Origin: Clostridium sp. C105KSO13
Lineage (GTDB): Bacteria > Bacillota > Clostridia > Lachnospirales > Lachnospiraceae
Length of the DNA: 58,946 nucleotides
Assembly (NCBI RefSeq): GCF_001517425.1
Contig: NZ_FBWL01000152.1
Location: forward strand, 1-58,946
Reading direction: 5' to 3'
Made by a program: the position numbers and the translations under genes. Under the pieces are notes generated by a model that was not told where the DNA came from, ran no database searches, and was given only the letters and a program-made list of their open reading frames with translations. Shown here in pieces: positions 23,727 to 32,777 of the stretch. Every line of letters starts with the position of its first letter. The first letter of the stretch is position 1.

Positions 23727-26700
23727 TTATAAATGGTTTTCAATAGCTTTTTCTACTACTTTTACCCGTTTTTCCCCAAAATGATTCATCAGCCTGCTTA
23801 ACACCGGAGGGCCAATGCTAATGCTGCGGTTTCGTGGAAGGCGTTTGACAGCCCGCTCCGCCTGACAGTAAATCACAACTTCATCCTCGCCTTCAGAATC
23901 TGCCAGATATCCATACACACTTTGTTCTTCATTCAAAAATGCAGCCTTACTTGGAAATTGAATCCACAGTTCTTTCTTTTTCTGTTCAAATGGAATCATA
24001 CGTTCACATATCAGCTTGCTCGCCTTTTCATCTTCTTCGGAAACCCTTCCCCGAATGAAAACCTTATTGTCCACCTCCAGAAGCGAACGATTTTTTTCAT
24101 AATCTCTTGGAAATACTACTATTTCTACTGTCCCCAAAAGGTCCTCCAACGTCAGGAACGCCATCATCTGATTATTTCTTGTATTCTTCACCGTTTTGTC
24201 GACAATCATACCTCCGACAATTTCTTTGGCGCCGTCATGCACTTTTGTCTGTCCTGTTTCTTCATCCGGCTGAAAATCTGCAGTAGTGACAGAAATGGAT
24301 CTGCGCCACTTGTCCTCATACTCTTCCAGGGGATGACCGCTGATATAGACCCCTAATACTTCCTTTTCGTAAGCAAGAAGGTTCTCCCTGGAATATTCCC
24401 CTACCTCAGGAAGTTTGATTTCAAAGTCCTGTTTCTGTTCGTCGTCCGCCAGATCAAAGAGAGACATCTGCCCTGTCATTGCATATTTCTTTTCCTGATT
24501 TACATGATCTGCAATCTGTATATAGATGCTCATAAACTGCTTTCTCGTTCCCCCAAGGCCATCCAGTGCACCTGCTTTAATGAAATTTTCTATTACCCGC
24601 TTATTGAGCACTTCCTTCACAGAAAGTCTGCTGATAAAGTCCTCCAGGTTTTTAAATGATCCAAAATCCTCCCGGTCAGCAACTATTGCTTCTATGACGG
24701 GTTTTCCGATTCCCTTTATGGCTGCCAGCCCGTAGCGGATTTTTCCATTGTCCACAGAAAAATTCGCTACCCCCGCATTAATATCCGGTGGAAGAAGCTG
24801 TATACCCATCTGCCTGCAGCTGTAAATATATTCTGCCACTTTCGGCGGATTTTCAATCACGGAAGTCATCAGGGCAGCCATAAATTCCACCGGATAATAA
24901 TATTTCAGATACGCAGTCTGATAAGAAACCACAGCGTATGCCGCCGCATGAGATTTATTGAAAGCATATTTTGCAAAATCGATCATTTCATCATATATTT
25001 TATTGGCAATCTTTTCATCAATACCATTGGCAATGCAGCCGGGAACGTTTGTCCCCTTATCGCCGTAAACAAATATCTGGCGTTCCTTCTGCATTACATC
25101 GCCCTTTTTCTTCGACATGGCACGGCGCAGCAGGTCGCTTCGTCCCAGGGTATAGCCGGCCAGATCCCGGACAATCTGCATGACCTGCTCCTGATACACG
25201 ATACAGCCATAGGTAGGTGCAAGAATAGGCTCCAGCTGCGGGCAGTCGTAGGTAATCGTGTCTGCTTTTCTTTTCCCGCGGATATACTGAGGTATAAAAT
25301 CCATGGGCCCCGGACGGTACAGAGAAATTCCTGCTATGATATCTTCGAGGCTCTCGGGCTTTAGTTCTTTCATGAAACTCTTCATTCCCGCACTTTCCAC
25401 CTGGAAAATGCCGTCAGTCTTTCCTGTCCCTATATAATCCAGTACCTTTTTATCGTCGTAATTTATGGTTTCTATATCAAAAGCCGGTATCCTCTTTTTT
25501 GCCATCTGCACAGCATTCTGGATAACCGTCAGCGTTCGAAGTCCCAGGAAGTCCATTTTCAAAAGGCCCAGTTCTTCCAGAGTTGTCATAGTAAACTGAG
25601 TCGTGATTGAGCCATCCTGTGCTCTGGACAATGGCACATACTCATCTACTGACTTCTGACTGATTACCACCCCGGCAGCATGCATAGAGCTATGGCGGGG
25701 CAGACCCTCGAGCCGCTTAGACATGTCAATCAGGTACTTTACCTGCTCGTCCGTATCATAAGTTTTACGTAATTCTGCATTCATCTGCATTGCCTTATCA
25801 ATCGTGATGTTAAGTTCTGTGGGAATCATCTTTGCAATAGTATCCACAAATGCATAGGGCAGGTCCATGACACGGCCCACGTCCCGAATAACACCTCTTG
25901 CGGCCATGGTACCAAATGTAACAATCTGTACCACCCTGTCCTTGCCGTACTTTCGCACCACATAATCGATAACCTCCTGCCGTCTCTCATAGCAGAAATC
26001 CACGTCAATATCGGGCATGGATACACGTTCCGGATTCAGAAACCGCTCAAACAGAAGCTGATAGCGAATCGGATCAATATTCGTAATCTCCAGACAGTAG
26101 GAAACAATACTTCCCGCGGCAGATCCTCTCCCCGGACCCACCGCAATCCCATGATCCTTTGCGTATTTAATAAAATCCCATACAATCAGAAAATAGTCCA
26201 CATAGCCCATATTCTTTATGACACTCAGTTCATAGTCCAGCCGCTTCTTTAATTCTTGAGATGGGTTCCCATAACGCTTTTCCAAACCTTCAAAACACAA
26301 TTTACTCAAATATTCCCAGGAAGTAAACCCACCCGGTACATCGTACTTGGGCAGCTTGGTCACACCAAACTCAATTTCCACATCACACCGGTCGGCAATC
26401 TTCTGGGTATTTTCAAGCGCCCGCAGTGCATAAGGAAAAAGCTGTGCCATTTCTTTCGGAGATTTAACAAAATACTGACCACCCTCGTATCGCATCCGGT
26501 TTTCATCCTGCAGCTTCTTTCCCGTTTGGATACAGAGCAGGATATCATGAGCCTTTTCGTCTTCCTTATAGGTGTAATGCACATCATTTGTAGCAACCAG
26601 TTCAATTCCCAGTTCTTCCGACATTTTCAGCAAACTCTGATTTACAAGAGCCTGCTGAGGTATTCCTTGGTCCTGAAGCTCCAGGAAATAGTTGCCTTCT

Positions 26701-27200
26701 CCAAATATATCCTGATATTCAAGGGCTGACTCCTTGGCCTGCTCGTACAGGCCTTTCGTTACATAACGCTGCACCTCCCCCGCAAGGCAGGCGCTTAAGG
26801 CGATAATCCCTTCATGGTATTCCCGCAAAAGCTCCTTGTCCACACGGGGTTTATAATAATAACCTTCCACGAATCCCTTAGATACAATCTTCATTAGATT
26901 CGCATATCCCGTATTATTCTCTGCCAACAGAACCAGATGGTAATACCTGTCATCCCCGCCGGTTATCTCCCTGTCGAACCGAGAACCCGGAGCGACATAT
27001 ACTTCACACCCGAGAATTGGTTTAATACCTTGCTTTTTTGCCTCCCTGTAAAAGTCTATGACACCGTACATCACACCATGATCCGTAATGGCAGCACTGT
27101 CCATGCCCAGTTCCTTCACTCTCGCCACATATTCTTTTATCTTGTTTGACCCGTCTAGAAGACTATACTCCGTATGGACATGCAAATGTGCAAAATTCAT
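23727..27200 (-). CDS. dnaE: DNA polymerase III alpha subunit
   Basis: 1157 residues, the DnaE1/DnaE3 size class. The order is a PHP domain (HLHVHTEYSLLDGS at the N terminus, DHGVMYG), the palm with catalytic aspartates in MPDIDVDF, fingers and thumb, then helix-hairpin-helix and OB domains (GGMIVDKTVKN, VFIRGRVSEEDE) and a short C-terminal domain. It replicates the chromosome. No PolC-type exonuclease insertion is present. It is followed by pfkA 56 bases later, and is separated from the upstream HPr-like gene by a terminator. Confidence 0.97.
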   Translation of the reverse strand: MNFAHLHVHTEYSLLDGSNKIKEYVARVKELGMDSAAITDHGVMYGVIDFYREAKKQGIKPILGCEVYVAPGSRFDREITGGDDRYYHLVLLAENNTGYANLMKIVSKGFVEGYYYKPRVDKELLREYHEGIIALSACLAGEVQRYVTKGLYEQAKESALEYQDIFGEGNYFLELQDQGIPQQALVNQSLLKMSEELGIELVATNDVHYTYKEDEKAHDILLCIQTGKKLQDENRMRYEGGQYFVKSPKEMAQLFPYALRALENTQKIADRCDVEIEFGVTKLPKYDVPGGFTSWEYLSKLCFEGLEKRYGNPSQELKKRLDYELSVIKNMGYVDYFLIVWDFIKYAKDHGIAVGPGRGSAAGSIVSYCLEITNIDPIRYQLLFERFLNPERVSMPDIDVDFCYERRQEVIDYVVRKYGKDRVVQIVTFGTMAARGVIRDVGRVMDLPYAFVDTIAKMIPTELNITIDKAMQMNAELRKTYDTDEQVKYLIDMSKRLEGLPRHSSMHAAGVVISQKSVDEYVPLSRAQDGSITTQFTMTTLEELGLLKMDFLGLRTLTVIQNAVQMAKKRIPAFDIETINYDDKKVLDYIGTGKTDGIFQVESAGMKSFMKELKPESLEDIIAGISLYRPGPMDFIPQYIRGKRKADTITYDCPQLEPILAPTYGCIVYQEQVMQIVRDLAGYTLGRSDLLRRAMSKKKGDVMQKERQIFVYGDKGTNVPGCIANGIDEKIANKIYDEMIDFAKYAFNKSHAAAYAVVSYQTAYLKYYYPVEFMAALMTSVIENPPKVAEYIYSCRQMGIQLLPPDINAGVANFSVDNGKIRYGLAAIKGIGKPVIEAIVADREDFGSFKNLEDFISRLSVKEVLNKRVIENFIKAGALDGLGGTRKQFMSIYIQIADHVNQEKKYAMTGQMSLFDLADDEQKQDFEIKLPEVGEYSRENLLAYEKEVLGVYISGHPLEEYEDKWRRSISVTTADFQPDEETGQTKVHDGAKEIVGGMIVDKTVKNTRNNQMMAFLTLEDLLGTVEIVVFPRDYEKNRSLLEVDNKVFIRGRVSEEDEKASKLICERMIPFEQKKKELWIQFPSKAAFLNEEQSVYGYLADSEGEDEVVIYCQAERAVKRLPRNRSISIGPPVLSRLMNHFGEKRVKVVEKAIENHL

Positions 27201-27212
27201 CTTTCACCTCTT

Positions 27213-27244
27213 AAAAAAGGGCGCTTCCCTAAGAGAAACGCCCT
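27213..27244 (-). terminator. Terminator between the HPr-like gene and dnaE
   Basis: On the minus strand AGGGCG pairs with CGCCCT (6 GC-rich bp), followed by six T. It ends 12 bases before the dnaE start codon, so dnaE expression depends on read-through or its own promoter. Confidence 0.85.
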
Positions 27245-27258
27245 CATGTGCTCAAATC

Positions 27259-27498
27259 TTATTGTCCGCCGTTAATCATGAAATTAATCAGCCTGTCTGT
27301 ATCTTCCTTTTCATATGCGATGATTTCCAGTTCTGGAATCTCACCGTTAGAGAAGATATTAGCCATTGATACATATTGGGACAATTTGGACTTCAGATTC
27401 AATCTGTCACCCTCACCTGTTACTAATTCAACTTTTCCCTTACATTCATCTACTACCTTAAAAAATGCGTCTATATCCGTAATATTTTGTACTTTCAT
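27259..27498 (-). CDS. HPr-like protein lacking the phospho-histidine (second copy)
   Basis: 79 residues. The HPr pattern is visible in VELVTGEGDRLNLKSKLSQYVSMA, then IPELEIIAYEKEDTDRLINFM. A serine stands in the Ser46 region, but no histidine is present in the first helix region (ITDIDAFFKVVDE). In many Clostridia and Bacilli a Crh/HPr-like gene lies near dnaE, so the location fits. A regulatory rather than transport role is inferred. It differs clearly in sequence from the 15332-15562 protein. Confidence 0.7.
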   Translation of the reverse strand: MKVQNITDIDAFFKVVDECKGKVELVTGEGDRLNLKSKLSQYVSMANIFSNGEIPELEIIAYEKEDTDRLINFMINGGQ

Positions 27499-27576
27499 TT
27501 CTCTGATATCTCCTTTCCCTCATTAGGCTTATCTACTTCCTTATTATACCGTATTTTAAAGGGATTGCAAGAATTT

Positions 27577-28398
27577 TTATAGGATTCTGATACTTTTTTC
27601 CAGTATCTCTACTTTTCCCGCTTTCAGCAGTCTTCCTACACCTCGTTTAAAGGCCGCCTTGCTCATTCCCAACTCCTGGCGTATCTTTTCAGGGGCAGCT
27701 TTGTCTGTAAAGGGAAGTTCACCATCATAGGATTGCATCACCTTCAGAATAGTCTGTACATCCTTGTCCATCTGCTCGGGAATCCTGTCCCTCAAACTCA
27801 GGTCCAGCTTGCCATCCCGCTTCACCGCTGTGACTCGTGCTTCAACCACTTTTCCCACCGGCAGACTGCCGAACACTTCTTTTTTAGGAATCAGGGCGGA
27901 ATATTGATTGTCCACCGCTACAAATACACCAAATTCTTCACTGGTATCATAAATAATTCCGCTGACTTTGTCATCCTTTTTATAGGGAGAATCTGTCCCC
28001 AGTAAATGATACACTTTCATGGTCGCACATAGACGGCTGCTTTTATCGACATAGAGAGAAACAAGACATTTGTCTCCTTTTTTTACTTTTACAGTCTGCT
28101 CTTTAAAGGGCAGAAACAGGTCTTTTTCTAGTCCCCAATTAAGAAATGCACCCATACGTCCTACATCTGCGACTTCCAGAACCGCCAACTTTCCTAGCGT
28201 GAGCTTAGGCTCATGAGTGGTTGCAATTAGCCTGTCCTCTGAATCCTTATACAAAAACACTTCCACCGGGTCCCCCAGCTCTACATCTTTTGGTACTTGC
28301 TTTATCGGAAGTAGTACGTGCTCTTCCTCACTGCCGAGATAAACCCCAAAATCCACTTTTTTTACAACAGTTAAAAACTGTTTTTCTCCTAATTTCAT
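27577..28398 (-). CDS. cvfB: CvfB-family S1 RNA-binding regulator
   Basis: 273 residues. It has three or four S1-like OB repeats (FGVYLGSEEEHVLLP, GRMGAFLNWGLEKDLFLPFKEQ, EFGVFVAVDNQYSALIPKKEVFG) and a C-terminal winged helix (ELPFTDKAAPEKIRQELGMSKAAFKRGVGRLLKAGKV). This is the CvfB/YitL architecture. It binds RNA and affects virulence-gene expression in Staphylococcus; its role here is unknown. GGAG lies just before the ATG. Confidence 0.9.
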   Translation of the reverse strand: MKLGEKQFLTVVKKVDFGVYLGSEEEHVLLPIKQVPKDVELGDPVEVFLYKDSEDRLIATTHEPKLTLGKLAVLEVADVGRMGAFLNWGLEKDLFLPFKEQTVKVKKGDKCLVSLYVDKSSRLCATMKVYHLLGTDSPYKKDDKVSGIIYDTSEEFGVFVAVDNQYSALIPKKEVFGSLPVGKVVEARVTAVKRDGKLDLSLRDRIPEQMDKDVQTILKVMQSYDGELPFTDKAAPEKIRQELGMSKAAFKRGVGRLLKAGKVEILEKSIRIL

Positions 28399-28409
28399 TA
28401 TAATCTCCT

Positions 28410-29111
28410 CTATTTGAATTCAATCACTGTGTAAGGTTTTCCATTCCTGTCACACAATTCAACCATGGTACGCTCTGTTTCAAAAGCCACTCTTGGAAAA
28501 ATAATATCCCCATACTTGGCAGATTGCTTATAATCTACCCGAAGCTGATGAACATCCATATCGTCCGGCAACATTTCCAAAGCCATCTGAACATATTGGC
28601 AGTTGTTTACATGCTCATTTGTATCTATGTGATACTTTCTCACCGGAAAAGAGGGGCACGCTTCACTTGATACAGGGAGTTTTATTTTCCTGTCCTCATA
28701 CTCCATCTCAAGCGGAGGTTCCATACCGTAAGGCAGGACATCCTCATCCCCCGGCCTGGCCGGTCTTCCTTTCTCCGTATCCATAAACACCCATACGGAA
28801 TTGGCATAAGCCACTCGATTTTCTTCACTGTCAAGCATAATAAAATTACGATTTCCATAAAGTCCCTTGAATCCGGTTGCAAAGGTACCTATTGTAATCT
28901 GTTCGCAAACCTTGGGAAATCGTTCTATCACTATCTGCCAATAAGACAAAATCCAGGCCTTTTTCCGCTTTTTCAATACTTCCACACCTACGCCGATATC
29001 CTCCGACTGAAATGTGCTGCAGTCTTGAAAATAATTGATAAGCGCCGGCAGTGTCATCGTGCCCTTGTGGCCGATATCGCTGTACCTTACTCTACTGTCA
29101 AATGAATACAT
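28410..29111 (-). CDS. Acyl-ACP thioesterase
   Basis: 233 residues with two hot-dog folds. The N-terminal half is VRYSDIGHKGTMTLPALINYFQDCST, then WILSYWQIVIERFP. The C-terminal half holds the Asp-x-Asn-x-His signature in HIDTNEHVNNCQYVQM. It releases fatty acids from acyl carrier protein, setting chain length. It is a bacterial FatA-like enzyme common in Lachnospiraceae, and lies 11 bases after cvfB on the transcript side. Confidence 0.9.
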   Translation of the reverse strand: MYSFDSRVRYSDIGHKGTMTLPALINYFQDCSTFQSEDIGVGVEVLKKRKKAWILSYWQIVIERFPKVCEQITIGTFATGFKGLYGNRNFIMLDSEENRVAYANSVWVFMDTEKGRPARPGDEDVLPYGMEPPLEMEYEDRKIKLPVSSEACPSFPVRKYHIDTNEHVNNCQYVQMALEMLPDDMDVHQLRVDYKQSAKYGDIIFPRVAFETERTMVELCDRNGKPYTVIEFK

Positions 29112-29146
29112 AGTATATTTCTTCCTTTCGTTCTCTATGCCATCTT

Positions 29147-30337
29147 TTATTGCTGCTCGTTTTTGCCGGATATATAGCTGTGTTCCACAGTAATGACAAA
29201 CTGATAACGGGCATCATTCTCTAAGAGCTTTTCCGAGAGCTGTTTTTCCAGCTCGATTCTCTTTTTCTCATCATAAGAGATAGGTACAACCAAGTCAAAT
29301 ATTAATTTGATATGTTCCTTTCCTCTTACCATGCGAAAATCATGAATACTGCAATTTTCATCCAGCTTCTCCAATCCTTCTGTAATCTGAGCCCGGACTT
29401 TAAGCACCTCCTTATCTCTTGTCTCAATAGGGTCCATATGTATGACAAGAACCATCCCCAGCTGTTCCTCGGCTTCCCGTTCTATATTGTCAATAATTTC
29501 ATGGGATACTTCTATATTTACATCATTGGGGACTTCTGCATGGATCGATGCCATGCTTCTGTTTGGGCCATAGTTGTGGACGACTAAATCATGAGTACCC
29601 TCTATTCCATCATACTTTTCCACAAATTTTTCTATCTTGGCGTACAATTCCGGATCTACGCCCTCGCCTATGAGAGGTTCCAGTGTATCCCGGGCAATTT
29701 CAATGCCGGCCCACATGACAACCAGTGCCACACCGATGCCCACAAATCCGTCAATGTTGATTCCTGTCAGGGCAAAGAAAATAAGTGATAAAATAGTAGC
29801 TATCGTTGTAACTACATCTCCCATGGAATCTGTAAACATTGCCATCATGACTTTTGAGTTAATCTTCTTTCCAAGTTTTCGGTTGAAACTTCCCAGCCAC
29901 AATTTTACCCCGATGGATAACAGCAAGATCACGACCGACAATAATTGAAACCGCAACTCCTGAGGTCTTCTGATTTTTGCCAGAGAATCTTTCAGAAAAG
30001 TAAATCCTACCTCCAACACAAAAAAAGATACAATTAATGCCGATATGTACTCCACTCTTCCGTGGCCAAACGGGTGCTTTTCGTCTGCCGGTTTGCCGGC
30101 CATCCTAACCCCAATGAAACTGATGACAGAGGAGCACGCATCAGACAGGTTATTAAAACCATCCGCCATTACAGAGACGCTCCGTACTCCTATTCCTATG
30201 GCCAGTTTGATAATAAACAAAAACATATTACAAAAGATGCCCACAATACTGGCCAATATACCATAAGCCGTACGTACGGACATCTTTTCTACACACTCAT
30301 AATCCTTTACGAAATGCTTTACCAAAAATTCCGTCAT
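29147..30337 (-). CDS. Cation diffusion facilitator family metal transporter
   Basis: 396 residues from the ATG at 30337 (GGAGG site). Six membrane helices are followed by a cytoplasmic domain. Metal-site motifs are DGFNNLSDACSS (two Asp in helix 2), HPFGHGRVEY and FTDSMGDVVTT in helix 5. The C-terminal part (HDLVVHNYGPNRSMASIHAEVP) is the dimerisation domain, followed by an extra region of about 80 residues (IHDFRMVRGKEHIKLIFDLVVP). It exports divalent metal by proton exchange; the metal (Zn, Fe, Mn or Co) cannot be told. Confidence 0.92.
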   Translation of the reverse strand: MTEFLVKHFVKDYECVEKMSVRTAYGILASIVGIFCNMFLFIIKLAIGIGVRSVSVMADGFNNLSDACSSVISFIGVRMAGKPADEKHPFGHGRVEYISALIVSFFVLEVGFTFLKDSLAKIRRPQELRFQLLSVVILLLSIGVKLWLGSFNRKLGKKINSKVMMAMFTDSMGDVVTTIATILSLIFFALTGINIDGFVGIGVALVVMWAGIEIARDTLEPLIGEGVDPELYAKIEKFVEKYDGIEGTHDLVVHNYGPNRSMASIHAEVPNDVNIEVSHEIIDNIEREAEEQLGMVLVIHMDPIETRDKEVLKVRAQITEGLEKLDENCSIHDFRMVRGKEHIKLIFDLVVPISYDEKKRIELEKQLSEKLLENDARYQFVITVEHSYISGKNEQQ

Positions 30338-30385
30338 GATTCCTCCATCCGGCATCCTGGTTCACTCAAACGCTTGTTCGCCAGC

Positions 30386-31054
30386 TTACTGCCGGGTATA
30401 TGAATCAAGCTTCTCCAGAAAATACCACTTTATCTTAAAGTTAGATTGTGCCGTTACTTTCGAATATTCCTCTTCTGTCAACACACTTTTTAATTCCTCT
30501 TTGCCCTCTTCTGGCACAACAGCATTTGTTGCATCCGTAAAGCACAAATTCGGATACAAAACACACCACCAGTTATGTCCCCTGGCAGCTCCGATTTCAA
30601 TTCTCAGAGCTTTATAATTTCCTGCCGGAAAGGTCACATCACCATAAGTCTTCTCCGGAAAATAACAGGTAGTCACAGCCGCACTCACTGGGTAGTCTTT
30701 CCCCTTCAAAAGTACCGTTTCCCGGCCTGTCTCCTTCAACTTATCCGTGTTCCTTCGCATCCAGTCCTCAGTTTCCCGGACATTCATCCCCTCCGGCATA
30801 GATTCCTTCAAAAAAGCAAGCACCCGTTCCTTCACGTCCATCTTCAGCGCCTGGTCTTCTTCGCTGTCGCTGTTTGCCAGCACATGGAACCGCAGAACCT
30901 CCTGGGCAAGGTGCTCCTGTAACCTCGCCTGAGATGTAAGATTCATGTGCCAGATAATCCCCCCCGTAATAAAACTTGCTATAATTAGTGCAAGAATCAA
31001 AATAATTCTGTTTGTATATTTATCGGCGCAATATATTCTATTTGTTCTGTCCAT
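30386..31054 (-). CDS. spoIIR: Stage II sporulation protein R
   Basis: 222 residues. One N-terminal membrane or signal helix (about 17-36) precedes the SpoIIR core: VLRFHVLANSDSEEDQALKMDVKERVL and GHNWWCVLYPNLCF. SpoIIR is made in the forespore, crosses the septum and triggers SpoIIGA to process pro-SigE in the mother cell. With spoIIID and sipL it marks a spore former. Confidence 0.95.
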   Translation of the reverse strand: MDRTNRIYCADKYTNRIILILALIIASFITGGIIWHMNLTSQARLQEHLAQEVLRFHVLANSDSEEDQALKMDVKERVLAFLKESMPEGMNVRETEDWMRRNTDKLKETGRETVLLKGKDYPVSAAVTTCYFPEKTYGDVTFPAGNYKALRIEIGAARGHNWWCVLYPNLCFTDATNAVVPEEGKEELKSVLTEEEYSKVTAQSNFKIKWYFLEKLDSYTRQ

Positions 31055-31120
31055 ATGTAACTTCCTCTACCTTTCTTAGATTGATATAGGAAGTATTGAC
31101 AAAATTATCAGAAATATACA

Positions 31121-31163
31121 TAAAAGGGGACTGTCCCCCTTGCGGACCGTTTTCAGAATATTC
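31121..31163 (-). repeat. Dispersed GGGGACTG palindrome, copy 3
   Basis: AAAAGGGGACTGTCCCC forms a compact hairpin. The flank (CCGTTTTCAGAATATTCT) matches the copy at 15212-15257 over more than 40 bases with few changes. On the minus strand it lies 4 bases past the gntR stop and ends in TTTT, so it probably terminates gntR. Confidence 0.75.
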
Positions 31164-31166
31164 TCA

Positions 31167-31838
31167 TTATTTATGTCGTATCACTCCGGATACTGCTGCT
31201 ACCTGGTTATTGATATGCTGATTTGTTAATTTCATGGCCACATCCTGTTCACCTTTTTCAATTGCACGGATTATTTGCTGGTGTTCGGACAGAAGCTGCG
31301 GATAACATTCCTTTTGTTTTAGGTATTCTACACGATAACGATACATCTGTTCCCTGAGATTATTCAGTAGTTGTATCAGCCTTTGGTTGTCTGTAGCCCA
31401 ATATATAATATCGTGAAATGCTACATCGCCCTCGGCGATCTTTGTGATATCATCGCTGTCCAGTGTTGCTTTAAAATCCTCAGCTGCCTTTTTTAAGTTT
31501 TCTATCCCTTCTTTATCTATCCTGATGCATGCCAGCTGTACTGCAAGTTCTTCTAACGCTGCCCGTACTTCCAGCACGTCTCTGAGATTTTTCTCTGTGA
31601 TTTCCGCAACCTCTGCGCCTTTTCTTGGAATCATCAGAACAAGGCCTTCCAGTTCCAGTTTTCGGATTGCCTCACGGATAGGTGTACGGCTTACCCCCAG
31701 TTTATTGGCAAGCTGAATCTCCATCAGTCGCTCTCCCGGTTTTAATTCCCCCCGAAGAATAGCTTGTCTCAGCGTGTTAAAAACAACATCCCGTAAAGGC
31801 AGATATTCATTCATTGTTACATCAAATTTAGGTTCCAT
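31167..31838 (-). CDS. GntR-family regulator (FadR/FCD type)
   Basis: 223 residues from the ATG at 31838 (AAGGAGG within the end of ispE). The winged helix is LRQAILRGELKPGERLMEIQLANKLGVSRTPIREAIRKLELEGLV. An FCD effector domain follows, with metal-type residues (FHDIIYWATDNQRL, EHQQIIRAIEKGEQDVA). Effectors of this group are usually small organic acids; the ligand is unknown. The start is one base past the ispE stop, so the two are co-translated. Confidence 0.92.
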   Translation of the reverse strand: MEPKFDVTMNEYLPLRDVVFNTLRQAILRGELKPGERLMEIQLANKLGVSRTPIREAIRKLELEGLVLMIPRKGAEVAEITEKNLRDVLEVRAALEELAVQLACIRIDKEGIENLKKAAEDFKATLDSDDITKIAEGDVAFHDIIYWATDNQRLIQLLNNLREQMYRYRVEYLKQKECYPQLLSEHQQIIRAIEKGEQDVAMKLTNQHINNQVAAVSGVIRHK

Positions 31839-31839
31839 C

Positions 31840-32715
31840 TTATAGCCTCCTTGCACCATGTACATTTGTCACGTACACCTGCTTTGCCAGTGCTTTACTT
31901 CTAATCTTTTCCTGTGCTTTTCTTGCCTGAGCCTTATTCTCAAAGAGCCCGAAAACCGTAGGGCCGCTCCCGCTCATCATAGCATTTAATGCTCCCACAG
32001 CTTTCATCTCATTCTTTATATCTTCAATTACGGGATGTAAGGGTATAGTTACCTCCTCCAGAACATTCCCCATCGCCGACGCAATCTCAGGGAGGTAACT
32101 TTTTTCCAGCCCTTTTATCAAACCATTAATATCAGGATGTTTCAGGCTTTCTTTCGCATCTAGTTTCTCATATACTATCTTTGTAGAGACGCTGATGGGC
32201 GGCTTTGCTATCAGAACGGTGCATTTGGGCATGGTCGGCAGTTCTGTCAGCTCTTCTCCGATTCCTTCTGCCAGCACTGTCCCCCGCATAATGCAGTACG
32301 GAACATCCGCCCCAAGTTTTACGCCTCTCTCCATCAGTTCCTTCCGGGAAAGTCCCAATCCAAATATACGGTTCATCCCAAACAGAACGGCCGCGGCGTT
32401 TGAACTGCCGCCTGCCAGTCCTGCAGCCACCGGGATGTGCTTATGCAGCGTAATCACAACTCCTTCTTTTATCTGAAATTCTTCTATTAATAGAGCTGCT
32501 GCTTTGTATGCAATATTATTTTCACCTATTGGAAGAAAATAAAGATTTGTCTTTATTTCAATGCCCGGCTTATTTGTGCGTTCAATTTTCACATCGTCAT
32601 ACAGATATATTGACTGCATGACCATCCGTACATCATGATAACCGTTCTCCCTTCTCCCGAGTACATCCAGTCCCAGATTAATTTTGGCAAGTGCCTTTAA
32701 TTCTATCTGTCTCAT
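31840..32715 (-). CDS. ispE: 4-diphosphocytidyl-2-C-methyl-D-erythritol kinase
   Basis: 291 residues. It is a GHMP kinase: LKALAKINLGLDVLGRRENGYHDV at the start, the ATP loop PVAAGLAGGSSNAAAVL and the C-terminal MSGSGPTVFGLF. It phosphorylates CDP-methylerythritol in the MEP isoprenoid pathway. This implies that the organism makes isoprenoids by the non-mevalonate route. Confidence 0.97.
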   Translation of the reverse strand: MRQIELKALAKINLGLDVLGRRENGYHDVRMVMQSIYLYDDVKIERTNKPGIEIKTNLYFLPIGENNIAYKAAALLIEEFQIKEGVVITLHKHIPVAAGLAGGSSNAAAVLFGMNRIFGLGLSRKELMERGVKLGADVPYCIMRGTVLAEGIGEELTELPTMPKCTVLIAKPPISVSTKIVYEKLDAKESLKHPDINGLIKGLEKSYLPEIASAMGNVLEEVTIPLHPVIEDIKNEMKAVGALNAMMSGSGPTVFGLFENKAQARKAQEKIRSKALAKQVYVTNVHGARRL

Positions 32716-32777
32716 CCTGTGTCCTCCACATATTACAGTTCACTAGTGTGCTCCTTTGTATCTTGTATACATTATAC

